Source: Thamnidium elegans
Taxonomy: Eukaryota > Mucoromycota > Mucoromycetes > Mucorales > Mucoraceae
Assembly: GCA_025201345.1 (NCBI GenBank)
Contig: JAIXMG010000044.1
Span: forward strand, 78,120-142,119
Direction: 5' to 3'
Length of the DNA stretch: 64,000 nucleotides
Below, piece by piece: positions 45,450-57,465 of the stretch. The notes beneath the pieces are model-generated. The model worked only from the letters and a program-made list of their open reading frames with translations, did not search any database and was not told where the DNA came from. Position numbers and translations under genes: made by a program. The stretch's first letter is position 1. Each line of letters opens with the position of its first letter.

Positions 45450-45900
45450 ATTAGTATTCTCTATTCCATAATGTTCTTCTGGATTCATCGGAGATTATTA
45501 CAATTAAAAATTCAGTCACTATCATTAAAGTTTTAGTGTTACATTACTATCATAAACTTACCGTAATAGCCCATGACACTTCACTGTTGGCATGGAAACT
45601 CTTCGGTATAGACAGGGATTGATGACGGTTTGGAAAGATTCTAAATCATCTTCTCAATTCGGACATTTTGAAGAAGTTTTAAATTCGTCGATAAGGTGAG
45701 CCATGAACCCATTTTTTTAAGCATACGAATAAGACAATCTTTCTGATGGGGACAGACCAGTTGCCTATGACCAAGACAGAATAGGGTCTAAATTTACTCT
45801 TTAGGTTTCTTACCGATGTATCGTCATTTTGGTCATAAGAAACTTTGCTTGAGAATATCATTTTTCGAAATGGTATGTGGAGAGAAAATCTTTTATACGT
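45450..45900 (-). pseudogene. Fanzor (TnpB-like) fragment, relic 4
   Basis: Minus-strand reading from 45861 includes YSVLVIGNWSVPIRK, and a shifted frame gives MAHLIDEFKTSSKCPN, stop, EDDLESFQTVINPCLYRRVS and MPTVKCHGLLR. A remnant LWNRE follows near 45465. This is the order RuvC-II region (LIDEF-T), first zinc-ribbon Cys, NPxxYRR, KCHGLLR and NRD seen in fungal Fanzor proteins. At least one frameshift and several stops are present. It belongs to the same general type as relic 1 (17.7 kb) but on the other strand and about 28 kb away. Confidence 0.7.
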
Positions 45901-45934
45901 AATCTTGACTTTTTATCCAAGACGTCGGCAGGAG

Positions 45935-45971
<37 letters not shown>

Positions 45972-46649
45972 CGCGACAGCAAGCTTCACTTCGGTACAAG
46001 AGTTGATGAAATAGAAGAAAGAAACAGATATTATTTTTTCGTATTAAATAATCACACGTAAATTTATCAGGCCTACGTTCCTCAAGATACATTGTAATTT
46101 GTATTTCTATACAGTTGTGGATAATCTGCATCCCAGTGGCCGTGTTAGCATATACTTCATACTCCCCCCCCCCCAAATTGAATAATATCAGAATTTCTAA
46201 TTCCTGTAAAAACGAGCTCTTCGGTTATCATACATCTAAAAAAAAATACTATTTTTCCAGCTGTACTGTATATAAATATTCTTTTTATCTATGAAAAATA
46301 GTAAATATGAGTTTCCACTTCTCGTAAAAAACAGATTTAAAGCTTCTTGACTACTTGAACAATGAGATATAACGTGAGAAAGATTTTTTATTACCTTATT
46401 GCAAAGTTGCGTAAAAAGCTCTTTATTTAAAACGATGCACAATTCTTCCAACAAACGATTTTTTTTTCTTTTTTACTTGAGAGTCTACTTTTTTGGTTAA
46501 CGATATGAGTATGTAAGTAAAAGTACAAAGGTTTTAACTTCCAAGTTGTCAAACACGAGTATCAAGTTTATAGGCCAATGATTACACTACATTGTCTGAC
46601 GACATATAAAACCTTGTTTTTTTTATAATACGAAAAAGAGAAACCAACG

Positions 46650-46680
<31 letters not shown>

Positions 46681-46698
46681 CACCACTTTTTCTAAAAG
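45901..46698. other. Upstream region of the DUF155 gene
   Basis: About 800 bases. It contains T-runs (45940-45968, 46653-46680) and a run of 12 C (about 46163-46174). Two minus-strand frames (45967-46176, 46236-46454) show no known domain. The last T-run ends 18 nt before the start codon of the next gene, a pattern typical of leaders here. Confidence 0.45.
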
Positions 46699-48622
46699 TT
46701 GCAACTAATGTCAAATAGACCTTCAGAATCGAGCTCTAAAAAGACGGCCCAAAAGCCGTCGGCAATTTCTAAACAAGTATTAAAATCAAATGCTATCCCT
46801 CAATCAGTGCACTCCAACTTGACAAACAACCTTATGGCAGATAGCAATGCAGTTCGCGGAAAACCAACACAACCTCTTCGAAGTACTAAAGTGTCACAAA
46901 AGCTAGTGTTATTTCCTCATTCTTCTACAGAAAATGTAGAGACTACTATGCAGTCTGTTTTGCCTGTAGATTCCGGTACAAGTTTAGAAGCATTGGATGA
47001 AGAACCAGAAGAACGTCGTTTTTCAACTACTTCGTTTGAAGACATTCGACAACAACAGTGGCAAGATGAACAAAACCAACCTCGTAGTGCTGGTGTCCCG
47101 TTACCTATCGAATGGACCTTCGGGTCTCGTACAGCAGCAGAAAGAATGACGAAGGATGAACGTGAACTGGCTTTATTACCAAGAGCAGCTGCTTATTGCA
47201 CAGGAGAAGGATATGATTTAAATCGGCTTCGACCTTTTTTACGTCAACATCATCGTGTGTCGCCGCGTTTATATGATGAATGTCTTTATGCTGCTTACCA
47301 TTTCCCTTTGAGAACTTTACGTCCCGATAAAGAAAATTTGTATAATATCAAAGTGAGAAGTAATGTACCATTAACTAATAATAATCGATATAATGCTACT
47401 GATGAAGATGAAATGGATTATGATGAGGATCACTATAATGCTCGCGCAGAAGCACCTACTGTAGTTCAACCACGTCCTGGTCAACCGTATCCTGATTATT
47501 ATCAAAACAGAAAAGATTATTATGAAGAGGAAGAGGATATACGACGACAAGAAGAAGAGCAGGAGCAGAGACTTCAAGATGAATTTAAAAAGCAACAAAA
47601 TGAAGATCAAGACGGTATATTCGAAAACCCATTTGCACGAGATAATCCAACAAATGATGATAATGATGATCCTATGAATGATATACCCTCTCCTTCAAAT
47701 CAAGGGGATATAAAAGATCAAGTAATTCCAGAACTTGGTGTTGAAATTCCTATTGTAGAAGAAGAAATTGCTAAACCAGTTCGAGAACCTTTCAAGGGTG
47801 GGGAGGTATTTATTTTCGATTATGGTGTAGTTGTATTTTGGAATTTTAGACGTGCGGAAGAGTTATTGATGTTGGAAGATTTTATGCAATTCTCTATTAA
47901 TCCTTTTAGAGATAATCCAGATGAGGATATGCAGATTGAAGAACTTCATTTTCAATATGATACATCTCAAATGAAGCCCAGAATATTTAATGATATGATC
48001 ACTTTAAAGAGTAGTAATCATATGATCAAGTTGACTTTGTCTCATGGTTTATCTCAAAGCGCTGTAGTTGCAAGATATGAAGATATTATGGATAAAACAA
48101 TTGAAGATACCAAGCATTTACCCAAGGAAATGGCTGAGACTGGTCGTTTAGGTAAAAATCGTAACGAAATTACTAAAATTAATGGCCAGTTATTTACTCT
48201 GAGAATGAACGTCAATCTTGTTTCTAACGTGTTGGGTAAATTTCATATAATATATAATAAAGAAAAAATAATTAACTTGTATTATTAGATACTCCCGAGA
48301 TATTTTGGTCTGAACCTGCTTTACAACCCATGTATTCTGCAATAAGAGAGTACCTGGAAATACCTCAAAGAGCTCAAATTTTGAATGATCGTCTTCGTGT
48401 TATTTCTGATTTATTATCTATGCTTAGAGATCATTTAACCAACTTTGGTGTCGAATATCAAACTTTGATCATTATCTATTTGATCATTGTCGCTGTTATT
48501 GTTGCTTGCGTAAGTTTTTTCTTTTTCTCTTTTGTTATTTATTCTTACTATATATCTCTTTTATTTTATTTTTTTAGTTTGAAATTGGTGTCAAAATTTT
48601 ACAGTCTATTAAAGTCATTTAA
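46699..48622 (+). CDS. RMD1/RMD8/Sif2-family (DUF155) membrane protein
   Basis: Yeast Rmd1 and Rmd8 are DUF155 proteins linked to meiotic division, and mitochondrial members (RMND1) support translation; here the role is not known. Three exons, 46699-48235, 48289-48509 and 48578-48622, give 600 aa. The start M at 46699 (or 46708) opens a Ser/Lys-rich N-terminus. The first conserved block (LPRAAAYCTGEGYDLNRLRP, YDECLYAAYHFPL) is followed by a long acidic, Gln-rich insert (EEEDIRRQEEEQEQRLQDEF). The DUF155 core has GGEVFIFDYGVVVFWNF, NHMIKLTLSHGLSQSAVVAR and DTPEIFWSEPALQPMYSAIR. A C-terminal membrane span (LIIIYLIIVAVIVACFEIGV) completes the family layout. No targeting peptide is obvious, so it resembles Rmd8/Sif2 more than mitochondrial RMND1. 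Confidence 0.88.
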
Positions 48623-50955
48623 AAAAGCAATGGTTCTATTTTTTTTATATATATAAAAAAATGTACATAATCTAGTATTAAAATAAAAACTTGGATTTTT
48701 TTTGTAAGCTATCTTGAGGTCACGCATCATTGGAGAGGTATAAAAATTGCATCTTTGAGAAGGAGATGGAGAACTAATTTTAGTGAATGATTGGCTTGTT
48801 TAACAAGTGAGATATGCGCTGTTATTTTGTTTACAATGGTGTACAAAAAAAAAAGGAGTATTTGGTTGATAATAAATCCCCAGTAATATATCCATATTGT
48901 CCAGTGTGTGGTAGAGAGTATGGTATAGTAATAGGACATTTTGTGTTTTCTAATTGCAGCAGGAGATTCAAGAGGAGAAGCGAGGTTAATATTTCAGGGA
49001 TAGCGATGATCACTTCCGGAAAATACTTGGGTATAATTATCGCTCATATTTCTTGTTTTCTTGGACAATTTATGACAAAGTGAGAAAGGTTGTCTTCAAA
49101 ATCTATACATAAACGACATTGTGTTTAGAACGGGATAAATAAAAGTAATAAAAATATAAGATAAAGGTAAAAGATAGATTAAAGACGGGAAGACAATAAA
49201 AAGTATTATGAAGACTTTATATAGGGGTTTTTTATTCAAGAAAAAGAAAAAGATGATTAGACTAAAGCTCAACCTATATTTATAGTATTTGGGTATCGAT
49301 AATTATAACATGGGTATCATTGTCATATCATTGACATATCTAGTAAATACAAGGATATAAATCATAATATAAAGTTCCTGATATCAATTATATTATTCGT
49401 TACTGAATTATTTTATTGATTTCGATCAGTTATTCTTTTTTCTAGAAAGATTTCCTGATCAAATTATTGGATCAGTGCGAGACAGTAAAAACCAGATTTA
49501 GATTGTCCGTGCATGCTTTTTTTGGTGCATCATATCATACTTTTTTTTATGTAATGCTAGCATTGTGATACTGCGTATTATTTGCATGTTGTGATATTTA
49601 ACGATAAAATATCAAAAAATAAAAGAAAAATAAAAAAGAACAGAAAGTTTTATCAGACAGAAAAAGGTTGTTGTTTATTGATGGAAATTAAGAGCCTTTT
49701 TATAGACCTTAGAAATAAATGAAAAATGTATAATTATAAGCTAAATGGGTTCATATACGATACATAACCCTTTTATGGATGAGCACAATTTATATGGATT
49801 GGTCATAACAACATGCCTGATTATAGACTGATCATAATAACATATCTGGTTATAGAAATGATGTGTTTATATAATTGTGTCACTTCAATAACTTGTTACA
49901 CTAATACTTTGTGATTACATTTATCTTGTCGATATATAGAATAGTAATAAGATCTAAGTAATATGTAGCTAATATTACATTTGTGTATAGTTTTGAGTAA
50001 AACTATGTATAAATTATATTACTGTATATTACTTGGATACAACACATGTATATTAAGTCTTTTATCCAATACAATAGATGGCAACAATCAGTTTCTGAAA
50101 AGCCTAATAAAAATCATTAAGATAGGTTCAATATCTTACACCCTATTTTGATAATATACCTTTATACCAGAAGAATGCTATACATGAGTACATAGAAATA
50201 AAAAACTAAGTAATTATTAGTTATATATCAACGTGATATATGTATATATAGCAATCTTACCCAAAAAGAAAAAAGAAAAAAAAAACAAATCATAATATAG
50301 ATCTTTGAGGCTATGAAATCTAGGAAAAAACAACATTAGAAACAATGTAATAAATTAATTAACTTCTTACCATCATTAATTTTTTTTTTGAAGAAAAAAA
50401 TATTTGAATGGAATAGTTGTTGTATTTGTGACATATATACATATAAAATACATACAAATTAAAGAAATAACTAATACTACATTAAAAACCTAATAAAAAT
50501 CTTCTTAATAAAATGACATCTATAATGACATATTATTAATACTATCCTGAAACAAAGGAATTCAACTATATTAAAATGCTGTGTAACTGGAATCAAAATA
50601 AAAAGATTGAGCAATAAAAAAGAAGCTCAATCATATTAACAAATAAATAAAATAATTCACTAAACTTGGATTTAATATAAGTTTAGCTAACTTATATTAA
50701 ATAAAGAACGACCATGATTAGCATAGAACAATTTTATTCATTTGATAATATAACATTAACATCATATGCCCAATAATCTAAAAATGATAACATTGAGATA
50801 GAATAAAAATCTCAATTGCTATCTATGTTGAGGATGCTTATACCATAGTCACTTATATCATTATATAATACCGAATATATATCTTTATGTAAATACTTGT
50901 AAATAAGACTAGCATGATTGTCCCACATTACTTCACCAAGATTTAATATTACAGT
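48623..50955. other. AT-rich region with transposon debris, left of the Gypsy element
   Basis: 2.3 kb. A plus-strand frame at 48814-49083 contains PYCPVCGREYGIVIGHFVFS then NC, resembling the Cx2C...H...C zinc knuckle at the end of LINE reverse transcriptases (see separate entry). From 49100 on all frames are broken. Sequence around 49640-50120 has the look of an old LTR but I found only weak likeness to other repeats in the window. A minus-strand frame (50812-51024) is partly LTR. No gene is supported. Confidence 0.45.
48814..49083 (+). pseudogene. Possible 3' fragment of a LINE reverse-transcriptase ORF
   Basis: Ninety codons with CPVCGREYGIVIGHFVFSNC, a spacing like the zf-RVT tail of non-LTR retrotransposons (CPxC ... 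E ... HxxxxC). No reverse transcriptase core is present. The likeness is limited to this motif. Confidence 0.3.
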
Positions 50956-51249
50956 TGTAAGTGTGGTAAAATCACACATAAAATAAAATATATAATAATC
51001 GATGAACCATCGATTATAAAACATAACAAACCTTAGGTATCAAAATGAACCTTATATATAAAAAAAGCGCAGGATCTAGAAATCAAGATCCTCAGGCTAT
51101 AAAAATCACTAGATCAAATCTACGTGTAACGATCAATCACAATAGTGTGACCACTATTGCAAAAGACTATAAATAAGAAATCATAGTTAGCAATCCCTTT
51201 TACCGGGATTGATTTTAGAATTAAAATAAGAAATAAACGTTATTAGACA
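50956..51249 (+). mobile_element. 5' LTR of the Ty3/Gypsy element
   Basis: Starts TGTAAGTGTGG and ends TTATTAGACA, so it has TGT...ACA termini over 294 bp. Boundaries agree with the solo copy at 37863-38152, where likeness begins and ends at matching places. It contains an ATCGATGAACCATCGAT palindrome near its start and TATAAATA-like signals (CTATAAATAAG near 51166). The Gag start codon lies 112 bases downstream. A primer-binding site directly after the LTR is not obvious. Confidence 0.8.
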
Positions 51250-51361
51250 TTTAATCTTATTGACCTGTTTTTATTAATTTTTCTGTGTTAAATCAAAGTA
51301 TTTCTCCACATTTTTTAAGATTATATAATAACCTTATTCAACAAACAAATAAACAGACAAA

Positions 51362-54300
51362 ATGGCTTCTATCTCTGGAAAAACCACCCCTGCTGCTAAG
51401 GCTACCGCTCCTAACTCTGTCACAGACAACGATGGACCTGCCGGTAACTGGACTGAAATGGAGAAGAACCTTCCCGACGTTCCTCAGGAGGATATTGAGA
51501 TGGCTGAAGCTGCTGGACCAGTAGTTACAAACCACAAGGTTGCTACCAAGCTTTCTCGAAAGGAAGTTTTGGTGAAATTGCGTGCTGAAGTGGAAGCTTT
51601 AGATGATAAAATCCTTGAGATTTATTCTCGCGATGCTGATTCCGAAACGGATGAAAAGCTTTGTGTCGAGTTGGCAAGTAAAATTGCTAACAAGCAAAAG
51701 GTTATTGAAACATTAACCTCGGTAGAGAATCTCAGTTCTCCTGTAACAGGAAAAGGAACTGCTGCTTCGAAGTGGGCAACCACATCTACTGGAAATAAGG
51801 GTTTAACTTTGAGTCGAAACGATTTACCTTCTTTTCAACTTGTTGGTAAAAATTACCCTCAATTTAAAGGGAAGAAAAGTTACAAAGGTGTGGAAGAATT
51901 TATTTCTACATTTGAGGAAATTGTTGTATCTGCCAACCATGAGTTAGATGAGGTATGGGTTAAATATATCCCTATTACTTTCCCTGATGAGTTAAAGGCT
52001 TGGATGCGCAAGGAACTCTTCGTTTGTCAATCTTGGGCCGAAGCTAAAAAGGTTTTGGAAAAAAAATTTGGTAATGCTCAATTAGGTATTCTGGCTACCA
52101 AGGAATTGATTGCCATGAAAATGTTATCAAATGAGACCATTTCTGATTTTGATAATCGCTTTGTTCAAGCTCTTGAGAACACTGATTATTCCATTGAGGA
52201 CAAAATGATTGCAGATTTGTATTTCATTGCTTTACCAGCTCACTGGCAAACTCATGTCATGACTGTTATAGGCGCTCAGAAGAAGGATGATGAGGTCTGG
52301 ACAGCCTCTGAAATCTTTCAGATCACGTTCAATATCTTTACGGATAAACTGCCTGAGATGGGAAACCCATCTGAACAACCTGAAGCAAGTAAGTCGAAAC
52401 GACATCTTGTCAACCACGTTGAAGGACCAAGACCTTATAAAAAAAGGGTGAGTTCAACCGCCTTGCACTACTGCTCGTATCATGGTGATAACAACTCTCA
52501 CACCAGTGCGGAATGTACGGAAATTACCGAAGACCGTGCTGAATCAAGTACTCCGGTGTCAAGAAACAAGGTGTACAGATCGAACCGATCTAGACCTCCT
52601 CCTTTCTGTTCACATGGATGTGGAAGTAGATGGAGAGCTGGTCACGTATGTGAAGCTTTTTATCAGAAGTTTCCTGAAAAAAGACCTGGAAACCAGACTG
52701 TGTTAGCTGTATCAGCTAACGTCAAGGGAAAGCAAGCAGTTCGAAAAGAAAGTTTCGAAAACGAAACATACGAATGTAAGTCTAATCCAAATAAAGATGT
52801 ATTCAATCCTTTCAAGAGACTAATTACTCCTATTATTCTCAACGATAGAAAACTGAAAGGCAAACTGGATACTGGAAGTAATATTTCTTGTATAAATAAA
52901 TACCTCTTGGATGCTTTATTCCCAAATATAAAAATAAAAAAACTAGAAGGCGAACTAAACTTCCTCTCTAATTCCTCAACTAAAAGACTGGGACAAACTG
53001 AGCCTATGAGAATAAGATATTTAAATGATATCAGTTTTGAATTTTGCTTTGAAGTTGTAGCTTTTAATGATGTGTTGGATACTGAATTCGACGTGTTATT
53101 GGGTATCGATATTCTTCCAAAACTAAACATAGGTCTTACCAATGTAGCTCATAAGTATCCTGATGACGAACCGTCTGAAGACATTCAGTTTGAAAACGCT
53201 AATCACGATCCTGAAAATAAATATGATCCTGAAAATGCTGATTATGGAACTAAAGAAGAGAGAGAAAAGTTTATGAAAACCATTGAATTGGCATTAAAAA
53301 AGAATGCTGAAATCAAACCGGGACAATTTTGTAACATTCCAGAAAGCATCGTGAAAATACCTATAAAAAAGGACGCGACTAACTGTTATGTTCGCCAGTA
53401 TGCATTACCTTACCATGCTCGACCCGAAATAAAAAAACAACTTGAAAGCTGGTTGGAGTCTGGAGTCGTGGTAGAAAGTAAACCAAGTAATAAGTACAAT
53501 TCCCCTTTATTGGCAATCGGAAAAAAAGATGAAAATAATCAAATCACTGCCACTAGAATTTGTCTCGACTTACGTCGCCAAAATTTAAACATAGACGATT
53601 CATTGGTAGAGAACTTCACGGTCCCAAATATCCAAGATATTTTTGATAAGGTTTCCACTGGAAAAGTGTTTAGTAGACTTGATTTAAAATCAGCCTACAA
53701 CAGTTTTAAAGTAGATGAAGCCAGCCAAGAAGTATTATCTTTCACTTTTGATGATAAGACCTATAAGTGGGTTGGTACCTGTTTTGGGCTTAAATTTGTC
53801 ACTAGTCAATTCTGCAGAGTTATGAATATCATTTTCAATGGTGAAGCCCAAATTGCAACATATGTCGACGACTGTTGTATATTTTCAGATGTTGAAAATC
53901 ACGCTGAAATAGTAACAAGAGCAATTGAGAAACTCACTGCCGCAAATTTAAAAATTAATTTTGCCAAATGTACCTTCTTTAAATCAAGTATCTATATGCT
54001 AGGGTTCGTTGTAGGACCTGGTATTACAAAAATAGATCAAAGAAGACTTTCTAATATAAATGAATGGCCTATACCAAAGTCAGCTGAACAAGTAAGGAAA
54101 ATTATGGGAGTAGTATCCTACCTACGAAATTATGTTCCAAAAATATCGGACATCGCTGCGCCTTTGGATGTCTTAAGAAATGATAAAGATGTTCTAAATA
54201 AATGGACCTCATTTCACACTGATCGCTTGAACAATATAAAACAAATATTGATGTCAAAGGCAGTGTTGCACACACCAGATATGCAAAAAAAGATGTATTT

Positions 54301-55873
54301 GGAAACGGATGCTTCACAATATGCCGCATCAGCAGTTTTGACACAGAGAGATAACAATGGTAGAACGATTATTATAGCTATGGCTAGTACTTCACTACCT
54401 TCCTCTGCCCAAAATTGGTCGGTAAATAGAAGAGAGCTATTTGCCATCTATTATGGATTCCAAAGATTTCGATCCTTGTTGTTAGGTCATCAGGATATAG
54501 AAGTATGGACGGATCATAAAGCAATCACTTTTTATTATACAACTCACATTCCGAACTGGACTATACAATCCTACATGGATATATTAAGTGAATTCTCATT
54601 CTCGGTTACTTATATAAAGGGTATCAACAATGTTTTACCAGATCTATTAAGTAGACTGTATCCCGAAGTAAACTATGAAGAAGAAGTAGAAGAAGATGAT
54701 AAAAAGATAAAACAATTAAACAGAATTATATTAGAAAGGAGAAAAAAGAATCCTGTCGAAAGTTTTAAAAAAACTGATAAAGTCATAACGACGGATAAAT
54801 TTATCTACAAACGCAATATTCGTAGCATAGATAAAAATCTGAATATATTAGCGATAAAATTAAACTCTCCAAAATTCAAGGATACCATAACCGACTATAT
54901 AGCACCTCCTATTGAGTCTAGACATGCTTTGTTAAACGATGTGCATACCCTTGGCCATTTCGGGTCTGAAAGTATTGTGCAAAGGTTACATGCTGATGGG
55001 TTACATTGGACAGGGATCTTTGCAGAAGCTCAACAAATTGTGTCTAGCTGTATATATTGTGCTCGCCATAATGTGGTACGTCGGGGTTTCCATGGGTTAA
55101 AATACATTGTGTCGGCAGAACCTTTCGCACATATTGCAACAGATATGGCTGGACCATTCAGTTTGACATTGCGAAACAACATGTATATATTGATAGTTGT
55201 AGATATCTGTACCAGATATATAATTGCTCGGGCTTTGCCAAATAAGCAAAGTGATACGATAGCCAACACGCTGTGTCAAATCTTCGGTGACTATGCCTTT
55301 CCATCCACATGTTTGGTTAGCGATAATGGCGCCGAATATAAAAATACGCTCATGAACTCTATTACAAACGTCCTGGGAATCCCACATAGGTTCTCCACTG
55401 CTGGCTATCCTCAATCTAATGGCAGTGGAGAAAATGCCGTAAAAATTATTGTAAACACAGTAAGAAAGATGTGTGGTAATGATACCAGTAAGTGGGACAT
55501 GATTCTACCTGCTGCCCAATTGGCGTGTAATTTAAAGATACGTAACAGAACAGGATCAAGTCCTTTCTCACTCATGTTTGCGCGAAGATTCCCTAAAATC
55601 CAGGATTGCACCGATCCAGCAGTTAAAGCTACTCTTCCAAAGAAAGTGGTAACGGTAGAAGACTTGATAAAAAAAGCCGATTACATGGCTGACATCGTCT
55701 TCCCGGCTATACATGAAAGAACAAATAAATTAATGGAGATACAAAGAAAACAATTTGATAAAAAAAACTACTTAGTAGACATCCCTATTGGTACAACTGT
55801 AATGATTCGATTACCCTCTCGAACTACCAAACTGTCTCCTCTATATGATGGACCATTTGTTGTACTTACGTAG
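51362..55873 (+). CDS. Ty3/Gypsy retrotransposon Gag-Pol polyprotein, truncated at the integrase C-terminus
   Basis: One 1,503-codon frame without frameshift between Gag and Pol. Order: capsid-like Gag (about 150-330), two knuckle-like Cys/His motifs (CSYHGDNNSHTSAEC and CSHGCGSRWRAGHVC), aspartic protease with DTG (Asp503), and reverse transcriptase with YVDD at 834-837 and RLDLKSAYNS. RNase H has TDAS (Asp983) and WTDHKA. Integrase shows an HHCC domain near 1,190-1,230 and catalytic Asp1261, Asp1321 and Glu1357 (D-59-D-35-E spacing). The frame stops at PLYDGPFVVLT, in the GPY/F module, where unrelated repeat DNA begins, so the C-terminal tail, any chromodomain and the 3' LTR are missing. 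The catalytic residues I checked are intact, which suggests a fairly young copy. The base composition is less AT-rich than its flanks. Confidence 0.95.
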   Translation: MASISGKTTPAAKATAPNSVTDNDGPAGNWTEMEKNLPDVPQEDIEMAEAAGPVVTNHKVATKLSRKEVLVKLRAEVEALDDKILEIYSRDADSETDEKLCVELASKIANKQKVIETLTSVENLSSPVTGKGTAASKWATTSTGNKGLTLSRNDLPSFQLVGKNYPQFKGKKSYKGVEEFISTFEEIVVSANHELDEVWVKYIPITFPDELKAWMRKELFVCQSWAEAKKVLEKKFGNAQLGILATKELIAMKMLSNETISDFDNRFVQALENTDYSIEDKMIADLYFIALPAHWQTHVMTVIGAQKKDDEVWTASEIFQITFNIFTDKLPEMGNPSEQPEASKSKRHLVNHVEGPRPYKKRVSSTALHYCSYHGDNNSHTSAECTEITEDRAESSTPVSRNKVYRSNRSRPPPFCSHGCGSRWRAGHVCEAFYQKFPEKRPGNQTVLAVSANVKGKQAVRKESFENETYECKSNPNKDVFNPFKRLITPIILNDRKLKGKLDTGSNISCINKYLLDALFPNIKIKKLEGELNFLSNSSTKRLGQTEPMRIRYLNDISFEFCFEVVAFNDVLDTEFDVLLGIDILPKLNIGLTNVAHKYPDDEPSEDIQFENANHDPENKYDPENADYGTKEEREKFMKTIELALKKNAEIKPGQFCNIPESIVKIPIKKDATNCYVRQYALPYHARPEIKKQLESWLESGVVVESKPSNKYNSPLLAIGKKDENNQITATRICLDLRRQNLNIDDSLVENFTVPNIQDIFDKVSTGKVFSRLDLKSAYNSFKVDEASQEVLSFTFDDKTYKWVGTCFGLKFVTSQFCRVMNIIFNGEAQIATYVDDCCIFSDVENHAEIVTRAIEKLTAANLKINFAKCTFFKSSIYMLGFVVGPGITKIDQRRLSNINEWPIPKSAEQVRKIMGVVSYLRNYVPKISDIAAPLDVLRNDKDVLNKWTSFHTDRLNNIKQILMSKAVLHTPDMQKKMYLETDASQYAASAVLTQRDNNGRTIIIAMASTSLPSSAQNWSVNRRELFAIYYGFQRFRSLLLGHQDIEVWTDHKAITFYYTTHIPNWTIQSYMDILSEFSFSVTYIKGINNVLPDLLSRLYPEVNYEEEVEEDDKKIKQLNRIILERRKKNPVESFKKTDKVITTDKFIYKRNIRSIDKNLNILAIKLNSPKFKDTITDYIAPPIESRHALLNDVHTLGHFGSESIVQRLHADGLHWTGIFAEAQQIVSSCIYCARHNVVRRGFHGLKYIVSAEPFAHIATDMAGPFSLTLRNNMYILIVVDICTRYIIARALPNKQSDTIANTLCQIFGDYAFPSTCLVSDNGAEYKNTLMNSITNVLGIPHRFSTAGYPQSNGSGENAVKIIVNTVRKMCGNDTSKWDMILPAAQLACNLKIRNRTGSSPFSLMFARRFPKIQDCTDPAVKATLPKKVVTVEDLIKKADYMADIVFPAIHERTNKLMEIQRKQFDKKNYLVDIPIGTTVMIRLPSRTTKLSPLYDGPFVVLT

Positions 55874-56625
55874 TATATTCAATGATACAAATTTATACAT
55901 AATTTATACAAGTATATGTTCTCACATATTTCTTACATAAATTATACACAAATGTTGTATATTACATATATCTACTCAGACACCTTCTATTGTTCTCTTT
56001 TATCGATTATATAAGCATTAGACTGTTTTAATTCTTATCAAGGACAGATAACTGGTTCATAAATAATGCCCCAATTACTTTGAATGAACAAGCCTCTATC
56101 CTGGATCTCTTATTTAGAAAAGCCAATTAGAAAGATAATAAGCATTGCCGCTGTTACAATTGACCTTCTAAAGAAACTATTTATATTTCCAAATTGCTCA
56201 TCTACTATTAGATGGTTAATGAAATATACAATAGAAAATAAGTCCTTTAGAGTATTGATAAAAGTCTTAGTTGTGATTGTTTTTATTTTAGATGAAAAAG
56301 AAGGATGTATTTATACTAAAGGGGTTATACAATTAGCCATTCTAATTGTAGAGTAATAAAAGTCAGTTTTAAATATCATAAGTATTATGGTTAATCCTTA
56401 TTGATAATCCGATTGGTTTAAGCATTTATGCGCATTGTGTTTAATTGGTAGTTCTTATTATTAAATGGCAGTTGCCCTGTCATTGATAATAATAATGGAT
56501 GATTGCTTAGGATAATTCTATATTGTATTATTAATCGTCTATGTTTAATAATGTTTAGTTTTGATGTGCTATATCGTAATAATAACGAAGATGAAGAGGG
56601 ATATATAGTCTGTATATATCAAATT
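55874..56625 (-). repeat. Inverted, shortened copy of the right-end repeat unit
   Basis: Read in reverse complement, 55875-56130 matches the repeat at about 58950-59300 (shared CAGATAACTGGTT / AACAAGCCTCTATC / AAGCCAATTAGAAA blocks), and 56394-56625 matches 56755-57040 and 60050-60310 (GATATATACAGAC, TAATAATAAG, CAATTAAACACAATG, GGATTATCAATAAGGA). Substitutions are numerous. Its left edge is exactly where the Gypsy integrase frame is lost, so this repeat arrived in, or recombined into, the element. Small frames in it (56084-56356, 56503-56685) are not genes. Confidence 0.7.
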
Positions 56626-57431
56626 TATACAAAGTTTTACAAAAAAAAAATATACATAAATATAATACTATCTGTACACTACTAACTAATCCGTATATCA
56701 ACGAGATATATGTAGTAATAAAGTATTTGTAAGAGGTTATTAAAGCAATACAGTTATATATGATATATACAGACTATTTACCCCTCTTTATCTTTATTAT
56801 TATTACAATACAATATTACAAATCAAAACTAGACATTATGAATTACTTATGATTAAAATACGATATATAATTATCCTAAAAATCATTCACTTTATTATTA
56901 ACAAGGACAAAGACAATGTAACTACCATCTAATAATAAGAAACTACAAATTAAACACAATATGTGCATAAATAATTAAGCATAAACCGAATAAAGAAAAA
57001 AAAAAAAAAAACCGAATTGGATTATCAATAAGGATTAGCTTTAAGTCTTTGCATATTAAAGTAATTCTCATGACAGTAAAATAATCCTTATGACAATAAA
57101 CTAATCCTTATGACATTAAGCTAATAATTATAGTACGGAAATAAGTGGAAGATGGAACTATTCCTTCATAATTCTCTAAAGAATGGGAGCGTAGCTTCTG
57201 GGAGTTCCTTCATAATTTTTTAAAGAATGGGAGCGTAGCGACCTGGGAGCATGAGTAGCTCTGGGAGCGCATAGGAGTCATATTGATGAGGTCGTGAAAT
57301 CGAGATGGGGAGGGGTAAAAATTGAAAATGGGAGTAAAAGAGGGGAAATAAGATAAAATGAATAGGAGAATAAGAAAGTGAATAAGATAGGGTAAAGGAA
57401 TATAATAATAAGAAAAATAAAAAAGATGCAT

Positions 57432-57465
<34 letters not shown>

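Noticed and set aside
49640..50120. A further LTR related to the right-end repeat
   Set aside because: Only the first few dozen bases (TATCAGAC...TTATTGATG) are alike; the rest does not align by eye.
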